DNA of 35,611 nt from Phocaeicola sp. (GTDB taxonomy: Bacteria > Bacteroidota > Bacteroidia > Bacteroidales > Bacteroidaceae): positions 1 through 35,611 of the forward strand of contig JAHHQU010000022.1 of the NCBI GenBank assembly GCA_020026225.1, read 5' to 3'. The notes beneath the pieces are model-generated. The model did not search any database, had not been told where the DNA came from, and saw nothing but the letters and a program-made list of their open reading frames with translations. Positions 23,670 to 32,405 of the stretch are shown in pieces. Both the position numbers and the translations under genes were made by a program. Every line of letters begins with the position of its first letter. Within the stretch, counting starts at the first letter, position 1.

Positions 23670-25199
23670 TTATTTGTTACTTTCATTCGGTTGAATCTGT
23701 GAGCCTTGAGATTCGATTTCATGTTGAGGAATAGGCCAAACAAAGAGCGCATTGTCTTTTCCAATTCTCAATGCATTACCGTTTTCCAACGTTTCATCTT
23801 GAGGAGTACGATTAAATCCTTTGTGCCAACGTTTCAAGTCCATCAAACGGAAACCTTCCATATACAGCTCTTTAACACGTTCTTCTTCAATGATCTGCAT
23901 CGCATTTCTTTCACTCATAGAAACACCGCCACCATAAGATTTGTATCGAGCCGCACGAAGGGTTATAACGTCTTTCGCTGCTTTTCCATACTCATGACTA
24001 TCTGATTGAGCATAAGCCTCCGCACGAATCAAATACTGTTCTGCCAAACGGAATACCTTAGGCATACACAAATGCATCACGTGAGTCTGGTCATACAAAT
24101 CTGTATTACCAAAATACTTGGCAAGCAAAGGCCAAGTCAGGCCATGAGCGAATCCGGTAGGCTTAGATACAAAATAAGTGTCATAACGCAAGTCACCCGG
24201 TCCATACAAGTCCAGCACCCATTTAGCCGGCACATAGTCAGGCTTGAAGCTACGGTAGTCGTAGTTAAAAAACACCTGGCCTAAAGGAGCTCCATAAGAA
24301 GTGGATGTAAAACCAACCTTCCAGATAATTTCAGAGGCATTGTCGGTGGTCCACATGTAGCGGAAGAAACTCATATCCTTGCTCATGAACTGAGAAGCAC
24401 TTGACAATACAAAATACTTGCTGTCAATTACCTTAGAAGAATACTTGATAGCCTCATCATAATCCTTCATGTACAATGCCACACGTGCACGCAAAGCGTA
24501 AACGGTATATTCACTGAAGAAAGGACTGTTATATAAAGGACCGTCTGAAGCAGGATTGTAATCCTCTTCCAGTTCCAACAATTCAGCAGCTTTATCCAAG
24601 TCACGCAAAACGAACTGATAAGAATCGTACAAAGAAGAACGAGTCAACGGTTCATCTGAATAATATTTGGAACGTAAAGCGACTCCTAATTCTTTCTTAG
24701 CTTCTTCATCACCTTCATACGCCTTGCAATACATCTTAATCAATTCAGAATAAGCCAAGGCACGAGCGAAATAAGCTTCTCCACAATATTGGTCCAAACG
24801 GTCAAGATCCTCATCTACCACCGTATTATGACGAATATTATCGGCATTCTGCAATAAGAAGTTACAACGACCGATTACATCATACAATGCAGCATACACA
24901 GCGGTAATCTCCGCATTCGTTGCCAAAATATTCCAGCGCCAGATATCACCGTAAATATTAGAGTTTCCCTTTACTGCATAAGCAAGGTCTGCTTGCAAGT
25001 CAGGCAATAAGGTCAAATGACCGCTGTACAAGGCACCACTCAAAAAAGAAGAGTAAATACCAATCACAGCCTGATCTGCATCTGACACGGTTTTCATAGC
25101 CTTTTCTGCCGGAATTGCATCTTCCGGATATTTATCCAAACAAGATGTCAACCCCAATGCAAAGGCCAGCAGAATTATATATATTTTTAAATTCTTCAT
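23670..25199 (-). CDS. SusD/RagB-family nutrient-binding outer-membrane lipoprotein
   Basis: The 509-residue product has lipobox LGLTSC (C20) followed by LDKYPEDAIP, the conserved SusD start. Helical TPR-like segments follow (DEDLDRLDQYCGEAYFARALAYSELIK region, YDEAIKYSSKVIDSKYF). It ends with the typical RLAEQYLIRAEAYAQ and IIEEERVKELYMEGFRLMDLKRW motifs and IPQHEI. SusD proteins sit as a lid on the SusC barrel and capture substrate. The gene is 21 bases behind susC. RagB of Porphyromonas, in the same family, binds oligopeptides, so a glycan ligand should not be assumed. Confidence 0.95.
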   Translation of the reverse strand: MKNLKIYIILLAFALGLTSCLDKYPEDAIPAEKAMKTVSDADQAVIGIYSSFLSGALYSGHLTLLPDLQADLAYAVKGNSNIYGDIWRWNILATNAEITAVYAALYDVIGRCNFLLQNADNIRHNTVVDEDLDRLDQYCGEAYFARALAYSELIKMYCKAYEGDEEAKKELGVALRSKYYSDEPLTRSSLYDSYQFVLRDLDKAAELLELEEDYNPASDGPLYNSPFFSEYTVYALRARVALYMKDYDEAIKYSSKVIDSKYFVLSSASQFMSKDMSFFRYMWTTDNASEIIWKVGFTSTSYGAPLGQVFFNYDYRSFKPDYVPAKWVLDLYGPGDLRYDTYFVSKPTGFAHGLTWPLLAKYFGNTDLYDQTHVMHLCMPKVFRLAEQYLIRAEAYAQSDSHEYGKAAKDVITLRAARYKSYGGGVSMSERNAMQIIEEERVKELYMEGFRLMDLKRWHKGFNRTPQDETLENGNALRIGKDNALFVWPIPQHEIESQGSQIQPNESNK

Positions 25200-25220
25200 T
25201 TTTAATTTTTCCTTAATTTA

Positions 25221-28151
25221 TTAGAATGTCAATTCAAGTCCGAAAGAGAACTGGCGAGACATAGGATATTGTGCCTTGTATACATTAAATGAGCTTTCCG
25301 AATCAAGACCGCTAAATCCAGTGAACGTCAACAGGTTCTGTCCCTGAGCATAGATACGTGCATTACCCAAGAAATGAGTCTTCTGCATCCATGACTGTGG
25401 GAAAGTATAGCTCAAAGAAACGTTCTTCAAACGAAGGAACGATGCATTTTCAAGGAAACGAGAATCCAAGTACGGAGTTACGCCGTAACGTGGGATATCG
25501 GTAACGTCACCTGGTTTCTTCCAACGATCGTACAAAAGACGCTTGCTCTGGTTATAAACAGTGAACAAGCCATTACTTTCTTCAAAATAACGGTCATTGT
25601 TAATCATCCAACGGTCAGCGACCCAACTGAACTGAGCGCTCAAAGAAAGACCCTTCCATGATAAGGTAGTACCAAAACCGCCCTGCCATGGTGCGATATA
25701 GCTCTTGTCTACCATCACTTTGTCCGACTCACGGTACACATTGGTAATGTTACCGTCCTTGTCATACCACAAAGCGTCACCGTTTGCCGGATTTACACCT
25801 GCAAATCGGTTGGTATAGAATTCACCGATTGAATGTCCCACCACGAACTTGGTTCCTGAGTTTGAATTTTCATACTCAGTTATTCCATTATAAAGTTCTT
25901 TGATTTCATTATTATTATAGGAAACATTCGCGTTCAAGTTCCAAGTAAAGTCTTTGGTACGAATCACATCCGCATTCAAAGAAAGTTCCACACCACGGTT
26001 CACGATAGTACCTACATTATCCCAATAGAAACCGAATCCATTGTTTACATACGACTGAGGTACAGACATCAACAAATTAGAAGTACGCTTGTGATACAAT
26101 TCTAAATCAACGTTGTAACGTGACTGGAATCCGAAATGGAAACCGAGGTTGTTAGACCAAGTCTTTTCCCATCCTAATTTTTCATTACCTTCACTGATTG
26201 TGGCAATACCGCTCTGATTCATGTATCGAGCGCCACCGCCAACCAATTCCAAATGGTCGAAATCAGGAATGGTAGAGTTACCAGAAGTACCGGTACTCAA
26301 AGAAATCTGTGCATTGGTCAACCAATCCAAATCTTTCATGAAGTTTTCCTTCTTCATATTCCACATCAAACCGACTGACCAGAATGCTCCCCAACGATTG
26401 TCTCTACCGAAACGAGAAGAAGCATCGGCACGTACAGAGAAGTCAGCATAAATGCGTTCATTGAAGTTGTACTCTCCACGCATGAAAAAAGACAACATAG
26501 AATAAGAAGTGGAAGCATTAGCCCAAGAAGAAGCCCATGTACCTGATGACAAGTTAGTCAACAAGTCATTGTTCTGGCCTTGAGTAATGACATCGAATGA
26601 TTCATTTCTAAAGTCAACGCCTTCCTGACCCAACATGACGTTAAATGCATGAACGTCATTCATAGTCCAACGGTAATTGGCTGTATTGGTAATGGTAAGT
26701 GCCAACATATCGTATGAATTACGTCCTGCTCTACCTACTCCATGATTGATAGCATAGCTTGGAAGAGAAAAGCTCTCACCGGTAGAGTGAGTATAATCCA
26801 CACCGAACTGTGAACGGATCACCAAATCCTTGATAGGAGTAACTTCAGCATAGAACACACTCAATGCCTTGTACTTTTTGTTCATACCTTTATTATAAAG
26901 TACCCACTCCAATGGATTTTCATTCAAACCAATCCAACTTCCGTCTTTGGCAGAAGCTACAGAACCATCTTCACGATAAGGATTCCAATAAGGCAACATG
27001 AAATGAGCTGCAGAAATAGGTGTGGTAGTATTATATCCACCTTCTGGTGCCTGCTGCACTTCTTCATAAGCAATCATTGAGTTGGTACCCACCTTCAACC
27101 ATTTGGCCGCTTTCACGTCTGCATTTGCTCTCAAATTATAACGGCGGAAATCTGACGACAAAGCAATACCTTCCTGATCATAGAAGCTACCTGAAACGAA
27201 ATAGTTCAATTTGTCAGAAGCACTGCTGATAGAAAGGTCGTAGTTCTGAAGCATTGCGTTATTACGGAACACTTCATCCAACCAATTTATGTTGGTTTTA
27301 CGTAAGATTTCATAGTCTTGTCCCTTGTCGAAGCCTATTTCCTTTTCAAACTGGATACGTTCGTCCGTATTCATCAAGTTCCATTTGCCATGAGCAATGC
27401 TTGAGAATCCGATCTGTGAACGGAACACGATCTGTGGCTTGTCCATTGCTCTACCACGTTTGGTGGTAACCACTACTACACCGTTTGCAGCACGTGCACC
27501 ATATATAGAAGTAGAAGAAGCATCCTTCAAGACAGATACGCTTTCAATATCGCTCGGACTGATGGTATTGAAGTCTGTACTAGAAATAGGCACACCATCC
27601 AAGATATACAAAGGTTCTGTACCTGAATTAATAGAGTTGGTACCACGAATTTGGAATTTAGCTGGTGCACTTGGTTCTCCAGAGTTAGACATGACGGTCA
27701 TACCAGGAGTCTGACCTTGCAAAGCCTGGTCGAAACTAGCAGAAGGTACATTTTCCAGTTTTTCACTTTTCACTGTTGAAACAGAGCCTGCAATGGTTCC
27801 TTTCTTACGAACTCCATAAGCCACGACCACTACTTCATCCATCAACTGAGAATCATCTCTCATCTCTACATTCAGAACGCCGGTTTTAGCATTTACTTTG
27901 AATTCCTGCGTTTTCATACCAATGTATGAGAACACCAAAGTAACCTCTTTACCATGAATCTGAATTGAATAGTTACCATCCATATCGGTAACAACACCGT
28001 TAGTACTTCCTTTTTGCAAGACTGTCGCTCCAATCAATGGCTCATTTCCAACTTTAGCACTCACATTTCCTTTCACAAGGAATGTCTGAGCCAATGCTGG
28101 CTGAACACTCAACAAAGCAAAAAAGACTAACCAAAGATACATTCTTTTCAT
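25221..28151 (-). CDS. SusC/RagA-family TonB-dependent outer-membrane transporter
   Basis: The 976-residue product has a signal peptide (cleavage near QPALA, residue 21), a CarboxypepD_reg-like domain (about 23-100) and a TonB-box-like segment MDEVVVVAYG. The plug domain follows (about 115-225; PLYILDGVPI, SIYGARAANGVVVVTTKRG), then a 22-strand-type barrel ending in FSFGLELTF with terminal Phe. No N-terminal secretin/STN domain is present, so it should not signal to an anti-sigma factor. The frame opens at a TTG at 28175; I chose the ATG at 28151. It heads a nine-gene operon and is the import pore, powered by TonB. Confidence 0.95.
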   Translation of the reverse strand: MKRMYLWLVFFALLSVQPALAQTFLVKGNVSAKVGNEPLIGATVLQKGSTNGVVTDMDGNYSIQIHGKEVTLVFSYIGMKTQEFKVNAKTGVLNVEMRDDSQLMDEVVVVAYGVRKKGTIAGSVSTVKSEKLENVPSASFDQALQGQTPGMTVMSNSGEPSAPAKFQIRGTNSINSGTEPLYILDGVPISSTDFNTISPSDIESVSVLKDASSTSIYGARAANGVVVVTTKRGRAMDKPQIVFRSQIGFSSIAHGKWNLMNTDERIQFEKEIGFDKGQDYEILRKTNINWLDEVFRNNAMLQNYDLSISSASDKLNYFVSGSFYDQEGIALSSDFRRYNLRANADVKAAKWLKVGTNSMIAYEEVQQAPEGGYNTTTPISAAHFMLPYWNPYREDGSVASAKDGSWIGLNENPLEWVLYNKGMNKKYKALSVFYAEVTPIKDLVIRSQFGVDYTHSTGESFSLPSYAINHGVGRAGRNSYDMLALTITNTANYRWTMNDVHAFNVMLGQEGVDFRNESFDVITQGQNNDLLTNLSSGTWASSWANASTSYSMLSFFMRGEYNFNERIYADFSVRADASSRFGRDNRWGAFWSVGLMWNMKKENFMKDLDWLTNAQISLSTGTSGNSTIPDFDHLELVGGGARYMNQSGIATISEGNEKLGWEKTWSNNLGFHFGFQSRYNVDLELYHKRTSNLLMSVPQSYVNNGFGFYWDNVGTIVNRGVELSLNADVIRTKDFTWNLNANVSYNNNEIKELYNGITEYENSNSGTKFVVGHSIGEFYTNRFAGVNPANGDALWYDKDGNITNVYRESDKVMVDKSYIAPWQGGFGTTLSWKGLSLSAQFSWVADRWMINNDRYFEESNGLFTVYNQSKRLLYDRWKKPGDVTDIPRYGVTPYLDSRFLENASFLRLKNVSLSYTFPQSWMQKTHFLGNARIYAQGQNLLTFTGFSGLDSESSFNVYKAQYPMSRQFSFGLELTF

Positions 28152-28291
28152 CTTTTGTTTGACTAATAATAACAAGATTCAAACCACTAGAAATAATTTG
28201 AAGCCTTCGAATTGTAATTTATTTATTAATTTTTAGTTATTTTCTTCTAATTCTTTTCACCTAAAAAAAAACGTTTTTTGACAAACGATTG

Positions 28292-28299
28292 CAAATATA
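28292..28299 (-). promoter_or_regulatory. Probable -7 box of the SusCD operon
   Basis: TATATTTG on the minus strand matches TAnnTTTG, with a predicted start near 28285 and a leader of about 130 bases. The nearest TTTG upstream is 25 bases away, longer than ideal, as might be expected of a promoter needing an activator. Confidence 0.45.
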
Positions 28300-28514
28300 G
28301 CTCAAATATTCTAATAAATAAGTACAAAAATCATTTAAATTACAATCTAACTACCTCCTTTTACGTATAAAATATAAGCATACAAGATTTATAAGTTCGT
28401 CTTTCTCTCTCCATATAAAGGTAGATACATTATAAATTATGTTAAACCGAAAATTTCTCTTCCATACGAATTTCCCCCCGATTATTCCTAAACACTTTTA
28501 AGCATCCAACGCAC

Positions 28515-28534
28515 AATGTAACAAAAATGTAACA
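28515..28534 (+). promoter_or_regulatory. Pho-box-like direct repeat
   Basis: AATGTAACA occurs at 28515-28523 and again at 28526-28534, an 11-base period. In reverse complement it reads TGTTACATT twice. Response regulators of the PhoB/PhoP type bind direct repeats of this period in other phyla. It lies just upstream of the -33 region of a phosphate transporter gene. Confidence 0.4.
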
Positions 28535-28565
28535 TCGATGAAATCTATTTATAAAATGAGAAGCC

Positions 28566-28573
28566 GACCTTTG
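28566..28573 (+). promoter_or_regulatory. Degenerate -7 box for the phosphate transporter
   Basis: GACCTTTG differs from TAnnTTTG only in its first base. It is 32 bases before the ATG at 28606. No good -33 element is visible, which would suit an activator-dependent promoter. Confidence 0.4.
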
Positions 28574-28605
28574 CACTGTAAAAATATCAACGTTTAATAG
28601 TCTTT

Positions 28606-30918
28606 ATGGAAACAATTTTTTTGGGGATAGTCATATTCCTATTTTTACTGGCTATCTTTGATTTGCTGGTAGGTGTAAGTAATGATGCCGTCAACTTTAT
28701 GAACTCAGCAGTTGGAGCGAAAGTCGCAAACTTCAAGACCATTATTCTTGTTGCCGCCATCGGTGTATTTGTAGGAGCTATATTCAGCAACGGCATGATG
28801 GACATTGCCCGACATGGGATATTCCAACCTTCAAACTTCAGCTTTTATGAAATCATGTGCATTCTCCTGGCGGTTATGGTAACAGACGTCGTCCTGCTTG
28901 ATATTTTCAACACATTGGGACTGCCTACCTCTACTACCGTATCCATGGTATTCGAATTATTGGGAGGTACTTTCATTCTTGCCATCTTGAAGATCGTAGC
29001 CGACGAAACAGCCGTTCTTTCCTTAGGGGATATGATGAACACAGAAAAAGCCCTTTCTGTTATCATGGGTATCTTCCTTTCAGTAGCCATCGCATTCATC
29101 GCCGGTACCTTGGTACAATATATTTCCCGACTCATTTTCAGCTTTAACTACAAGAAGAACCTGTCTTGGACCATCGGTATATTCGGAGGTATTGCGGTAA
29201 CTTCACTCTCCTATTTCGTTCTGATTAAAGGTTTGCAAAGTGCACCGTTCATAACTCCTGAAATCATGGAATGGATCAATACCCATACCACAACTTTGGT
29301 GATAGGATTCTTCCTTTTCTTTACCTTATTTATGCAGTTGCTTCACTGGTTGAAGATAAATGTATTCAAAATCATCGTTCTTTTGGGTACGTTCTCTTTG
29401 GCTCTTGCCTTTGCCGGCAACGATTTGGTCAACTTCATCGGAGTTCCTCTGGCTGGTTTCTCGGCCTATACCGATTACATGGCCAATGCCAATGGTGCCA
29501 GCATTTATGATTTCAACATGCATTCGCTCATGTCTTCAGCCCAGACTCCGGCTATTTTCCTTTTCTTGTCAGGATTGGTCATGACATACGCCCTGGCAAC
29601 TTCTAAAAAAGCGAAGAATGTCATCAAGACATCCGTTGACCTTGCCCGTCAGGAAGAAGGAGAAGAAATGTTCGGCTCTTCAGCCTTGGCCCGTACCATA
29701 GTACGCCGTGCCAACAGCATCAACGAAGGCTTGAAACGCATCATTCCAGCTCATGTACGTGCATGGATTAACAGCCGATTCAATAAAGAAGAAGCAATTC
29801 TGGAAGACGGAGCTGCTTTCGATATGGTCCGTGCCTCTGTCAATCTCGTATTGTCCGGTTTGCTGATTATCATCGGTACCAACATGAAGCTACCACTTTC
29901 TACTACCTATGTAACCTTCATCGTTGCCATGGGTACCTCCTTGTCCGACCGTGCATGGAGCCGTGAAAGTGCAGTTTACCGTATCACAGGTATGTTATCA
30001 GTCATCGGCGGATGGTTCATCACCGCTTTCGTAGCCTTTACCATCTGTGCCATTGTAACAGTTATCATGTTCTACACCAATGCAGTAGGCATGTTCGCTT
30101 TCATCGCCATTTCGATTTTCCTTCTTATCCGCAGCAACATCCAATACAGCAAGAAAGAAAAAGCTGAAAAGCAGGACGATCTCTTCAAGCGTATGATGGC
30201 TTCAAAAGACAAGACAGAGACCTTATCTCTCTTGCGCATGCACGTACAGGAAACACTGACCAGCTACATCGACTTCAGTGCAAAAGCCTATACCCAGATG
30301 ACCGACGGATTCTTAAAAGAAGACTTGAGAGGATTACGAAATGCACTAAACGCTACCGATGAACAACGCAAGCTATTGAAGAAACACCGCAGAAAAGAAA
30401 TTCTCGGACTGCGCCGTATCCCGACAGCCATTGCGATTGAAAAAAATACTTGGTTCCACTTGGGCACCAACAGCTGTGAAGAAATGCTGTACTGTTTGAA
30501 GCGCATCTGTGAACCTTGCAAAGAACATGTTGACAATAATTTCAATCCGGTTTCCAAAGAAAGCGTAGCCCAGTTCTTACCCATCCGCGAACGACTCTGT
30601 GAGCTGATGGAACAGACCAAACAAGCGATCGCAACCAACAACTACGAGCATGCTGATACCATCTTGAAGGAAGGAGACAACTTGAAGAATACCATCTCTT
30701 CTATCCGTAAAAGCCAGATGAACCACCTGCATGCCACTGATGGAACAGGTATCAAAGCCGCTATGGTTTACCTGAACGTACTCCAGGAAACACAGGAAAT
30801 GGTCAGCGTATGGCGACATCTCCTCCGTGCCAGCCGTTTCTTCCAAAATGACTACGTACCTCAAGAAGCCATTCAAGAAGTACCCGTTCTGGAAGCTATC
30901 GACAACCGAATGGCCTGA
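28606..30918 (+). CDS. PiT-family inorganic phosphate transporter with C-terminal PhoU-like domain
   Basis: The 770-residue product has two inverted PiT repeats with signatures GVSNDAVNF (23-31) and AFAGNDLVNFIGVPLAG (268-284). The loop GLPTSTTVSM lies in repeat 1, and the paired LPLSTTYVTFIVAMGTSLSDRAW in repeat 2. About twelve membrane spans end near residue 510. Residues about 530-750 are soluble and helical with a PhoU-like layout (LLRMHVQETLTSYIDFS..., NNYEHADTILKEGDNLKNTISSIRK). PiT carriers import phosphate with H+ or Na+; PhoU-type domains regulate phosphate uptake. The fusion suggests built-in control. The start is the first ATG after a probable promoter, and a terminator follows. 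Confidence 0.9.
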   Translation: METIFLGIVIFLFLLAIFDLLVGVSNDAVNFMNSAVGAKVANFKTIILVAAIGVFVGAIFSNGMMDIARHGIFQPSNFSFYEIMCILLAVMVTDVVLLDIFNTLGLPTSTTVSMVFELLGGTFILAILKIVADETAVLSLGDMMNTEKALSVIMGIFLSVAIAFIAGTLVQYISRLIFSFNYKKNLSWTIGIFGGIAVTSLSYFVLIKGLQSAPFITPEIMEWINTHTTTLVIGFFLFFTLFMQLLHWLKINVFKIIVLLGTFSLALAFAGNDLVNFIGVPLAGFSAYTDYMANANGASIYDFNMHSLMSSAQTPAIFLFLSGLVMTYALATSKKAKNVIKTSVDLARQEEGEEMFGSSALARTIVRRANSINEGLKRIIPAHVRAWINSRFNKEEAILEDGAAFDMVRASVNLVLSGLLIIIGTNMKLPLSTTYVTFIVAMGTSLSDRAWSRESAVYRITGMLSVIGGWFITAFVAFTICAIVTVIMFYTNAVGMFAFIAISIFLLIRSNIQYSKKEKAEKQDDLFKRMMASKDKTETLSLLRMHVQETLTSYIDFSAKAYTQMTDGFLKEDLRGLRNALNATDEQRKLLKKHRRKEILGLRRIPTAIAIEKNTWFHLGTNSCEEMLYCLKRICEPCKEHVDNNFNPVSKESVAQFLPIRERLCELMEQTKQAIATNNYEHADTILKEGDNLKNTISSIRKSQMNHLHATDGTGIKAAMVYLNVLQETQEMVSVWRHLLRASRFFQNDYVPQEAIQEVPVLEAIDNRMA

Positions 30919-30971
30919 TCCTTTCGGATGCTGAACAAAACAAATCTCTGAAAAACGCATAAACACACCAG

Positions 30972-31010
30972 AAAAAGGCCGCTCCGGTTAATTCCGAAGC
31001 GGCTTTTTCT
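30972..31010 (+). terminator. Rho-independent terminator of the phosphate transporter
   Basis: GCCGCT-C-CGG pairs with CCG-A-AGCGGC around TTAATT (30978-31003), one mismatch, flanked by A5 on the left and T5 on the right. It could act in both directions. Confidence 0.85.
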
Positions 31011-31039
31011 TAATCTTATCCAACCATGTCCTTTCCTTC

Positions 31040-31133
31040 TTATCGTTTCACGGACATGAAACATCTTGTTCACATCCATGGAACATATGTTTCACAATAA
31101 TGAAACGGTAGTTTCACAAATGTGAAACGATAA
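31040..31133. repeat. Four tandem 22-bp units, each a GTTTCA-N6-TGAAAC palindrome
   Basis: Units begin at 31045, 31067, 31089 and 31111, exactly 22 bases apart. Units 1, 3 and 4 carry perfect GTTTCA-N6-TGAAAC arms; unit 2 is a diverged copy (TGTTCA-N6-TGGAAC). The array is bounded by an 11-base inverted repeat, TTATCGTTTCA (31040-31050) and TGAAACGATAA (31123-31133). It lies between convergent genes, past the transporter terminator and 76 bases from the next stop codon. A repeated operator, a nucleoid-protein site or a mobile palindromic repeat are all possible. Confidence 0.85.
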
Positions 31134-31209
31134 ACTTGTCTTCAGGAGAACTCTTACTTCCTGCCCGCATTTCAACGACGCTTCTAAAAAGCCTTTCACT
31201 TAACAAGGA

Positions 31210-32163
31210 TCACTTCTGTTCCAGTTTACGCTGTTTATAAAGTTGGTATGAATTGACAGTATTGTGCCATACACTATAAAAACCGCCCACAATAGCAGTT
31301 ACCGGTGTAAAGAAAGTGTATCCCATCCAGATAGCCAAGACGGTATTTTTCTGTCCAAGAGCCTGTCCTGCACTGATGGTATCGCCATACTTTCTACCAA
31401 TCTTCTTTCCGTAATAGAACTGCAAAGCACACGAAATCAAAGAAATCAATGCCAAGCCAGCTTGATACCAGAAAGAATATTCACTATGAACAATGCTTCT
31501 TACGGTCATTGCAATCGCCAATGCCAGCGCCACTGCCCACAAGTAGAAAGCCAATTCATGCCACTCCCCAATCTTTGCATGCACTTTCGGCACCAGATAA
31601 CGCAAGATAACGGCCAAGACAAATGGGCATAGCAACAACGGGAACACCTTACCCAAAATCATTGAGAAAGAAATCATAAAGCTTAATCCCGGCTGCGGAT
31701 GAACCAACGGCACAACCAATGGGACCAAAATAGCCACCAGAAAGTTGACCAAGATGGTATAAGAAGTCAGACGCGCCGCATCGCCCCCCAATTTACGGGT
31801 AATCACCGGAGCAGCCGTTGCAGTAGGACAGATGAAACAAAGCATGGCACCTTCCAACAGCAATCCTCCCGGCATATCAGGGAAGAAGAACAAAGGCAGT
31901 GCCAATACCACAAACACACCACCCTGTATCAACAGCAACTTTGCATGCCAGCGGCACGGCTTCAAATCGTGTACGTCTACCTTACAGAAGGTAAGGAACA
32001 ACATTAAAAAGATCAATGTGGGCTGAATGATGCCAACCAAACGCTCCACCAACGGTTTGGTAGGAGCCAAAAAAGGAATGTTTACATAAACAAAGTAGAG
32101 GACTACCCCCATCAACATGGAAATAGGTAATGTCCAATCCTTGACAAAGCGAACGATGTTCAT
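31210..32163 (-). CDS. Bile acid:sodium symporter-family (SBF-like) transporter
   Basis: The 317-residue product has about nine or ten hydrophobic spans. It shows the SBF-type segments CFICPTATAAPVITRKLGGDAARLTSY (two-part helix with a PTATAAPVI turn) and a paired C-terminal half with GQALGQKNTVLAIWMGYTFF. These match the two unwound crossover helices of the BASS fold. Substrates in the family include bile acids, pantothenate and other organic anions; none can be assigned here. The frame opens eight codons earlier at a GTG (32187), but the ATG at 32163 is the likelier start. No neighbour suggests a pathway. Confidence 0.78.
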   Translation of the reverse strand: MNIVRFVKDWTLPISMLMGVVLYFVYVNIPFLAPTKPLVERLVGIIQPTLIFLMLFLTFCKVDVHDLKPCRWHAKLLLIQGGVFVVLALPLFFFPDMPGGLLLEGAMLCFICPTATAAPVITRKLGGDAARLTSYTILVNFLVAILVPLVVPLVHPQPGLSFMISFSMILGKVFPLLLCPFVLAVILRYLVPKVHAKIGEWHELAFYLWAVALALAIAMTVRSIVHSEYSFWYQAGLALISLISCALQFYYGKKIGRKYGDTISAGQALGQKNTVLAIWMGYTFFTPVTAIVGGFYSVWHNTVNSYQLYKQRKLEQK

Positions 32164-32275
32164 TTCTTTAACGCTTAAAAATAACACCTAAAGTGGTAAC
32201 ATACTCATCAATAACAATCAAAGATTCCCCTAATCAAAGAGCCGCTACCTTAAAAATAAATGAATTTATAAAAGA

Positions 32276-32338
32276 ACATCTTGAACCCAATGCCCCCTCG
32301 TTTACGCTAAAAGCAGAGGAACATCAAGTTCAAGATGT
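32276..32338 (-). other. Structured leader candidate upstream of the symporter gene
   Basis: ACATCTTGAAC (32276-32286) and GTTCAAGATGT (32328-32338) are an 11-bp perfect inverted repeat around 41 bases that include a short inner CCTC/GAGG pairing. On the minus strand it is followed by TCTTTT. It may be a second terminator after fumarase, an RNA leader, or a small RNA end. Confidence 0.4.
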
Positions 32339-32351
32339 AATATAAGAGAGA

Positions 32352-32377
32352 CTATCTGGCTCAAACAAGCCAGATAG
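32352..32377 (-). terminator. Terminator after the fumarase gene
   Basis: CTATCTGGC (32352-32360) pairs with GCCAGATAG (32369-32377) around an 8-base loop. On the minus strand TCTCTCTTATATT follows. It lies 29 bases past the fumarase stop. Confidence 0.65.
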
Positions 32378-32405
32378 CATTATATCAAATGGAGAGTTTG
32401 ACAGC

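Larger units (their letters stand above)
28152..28605. other. Divergent intergenic region, AT-rich
   Basis: This 454-base stretch lies between the divergently transcribed susC-like and phosphate transporter genes. It contains the susC-side -7 box (28292), a direct repeat (28515-28534) and a degenerate -7 box (28566) for the transporter. No open reading frame, tRNA or regulator gene is visible in it. Confidence 0.7.

Noticed and set aside
13326..28151. Interpretation as a conventional polysaccharide utilisation locus
   Set aside because: It has SusC and SusD but no carbohydrate-active enzyme or hybrid two-component/ECF regulator; the only enzyme is a protease.
28152..28605. Possible regulator gene or sigma/anti-sigma pair for the SusCD operon
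   Set aside because: No frame of useful length is present, and the SusC protein lacks the N-terminal signalling domain that such a pair would need.
31040..31133. CRISPR-like array
   Set aside because: Units are only 22 bases with 4-base gaps, there are no unique spacers, and no cas genes are in the window.
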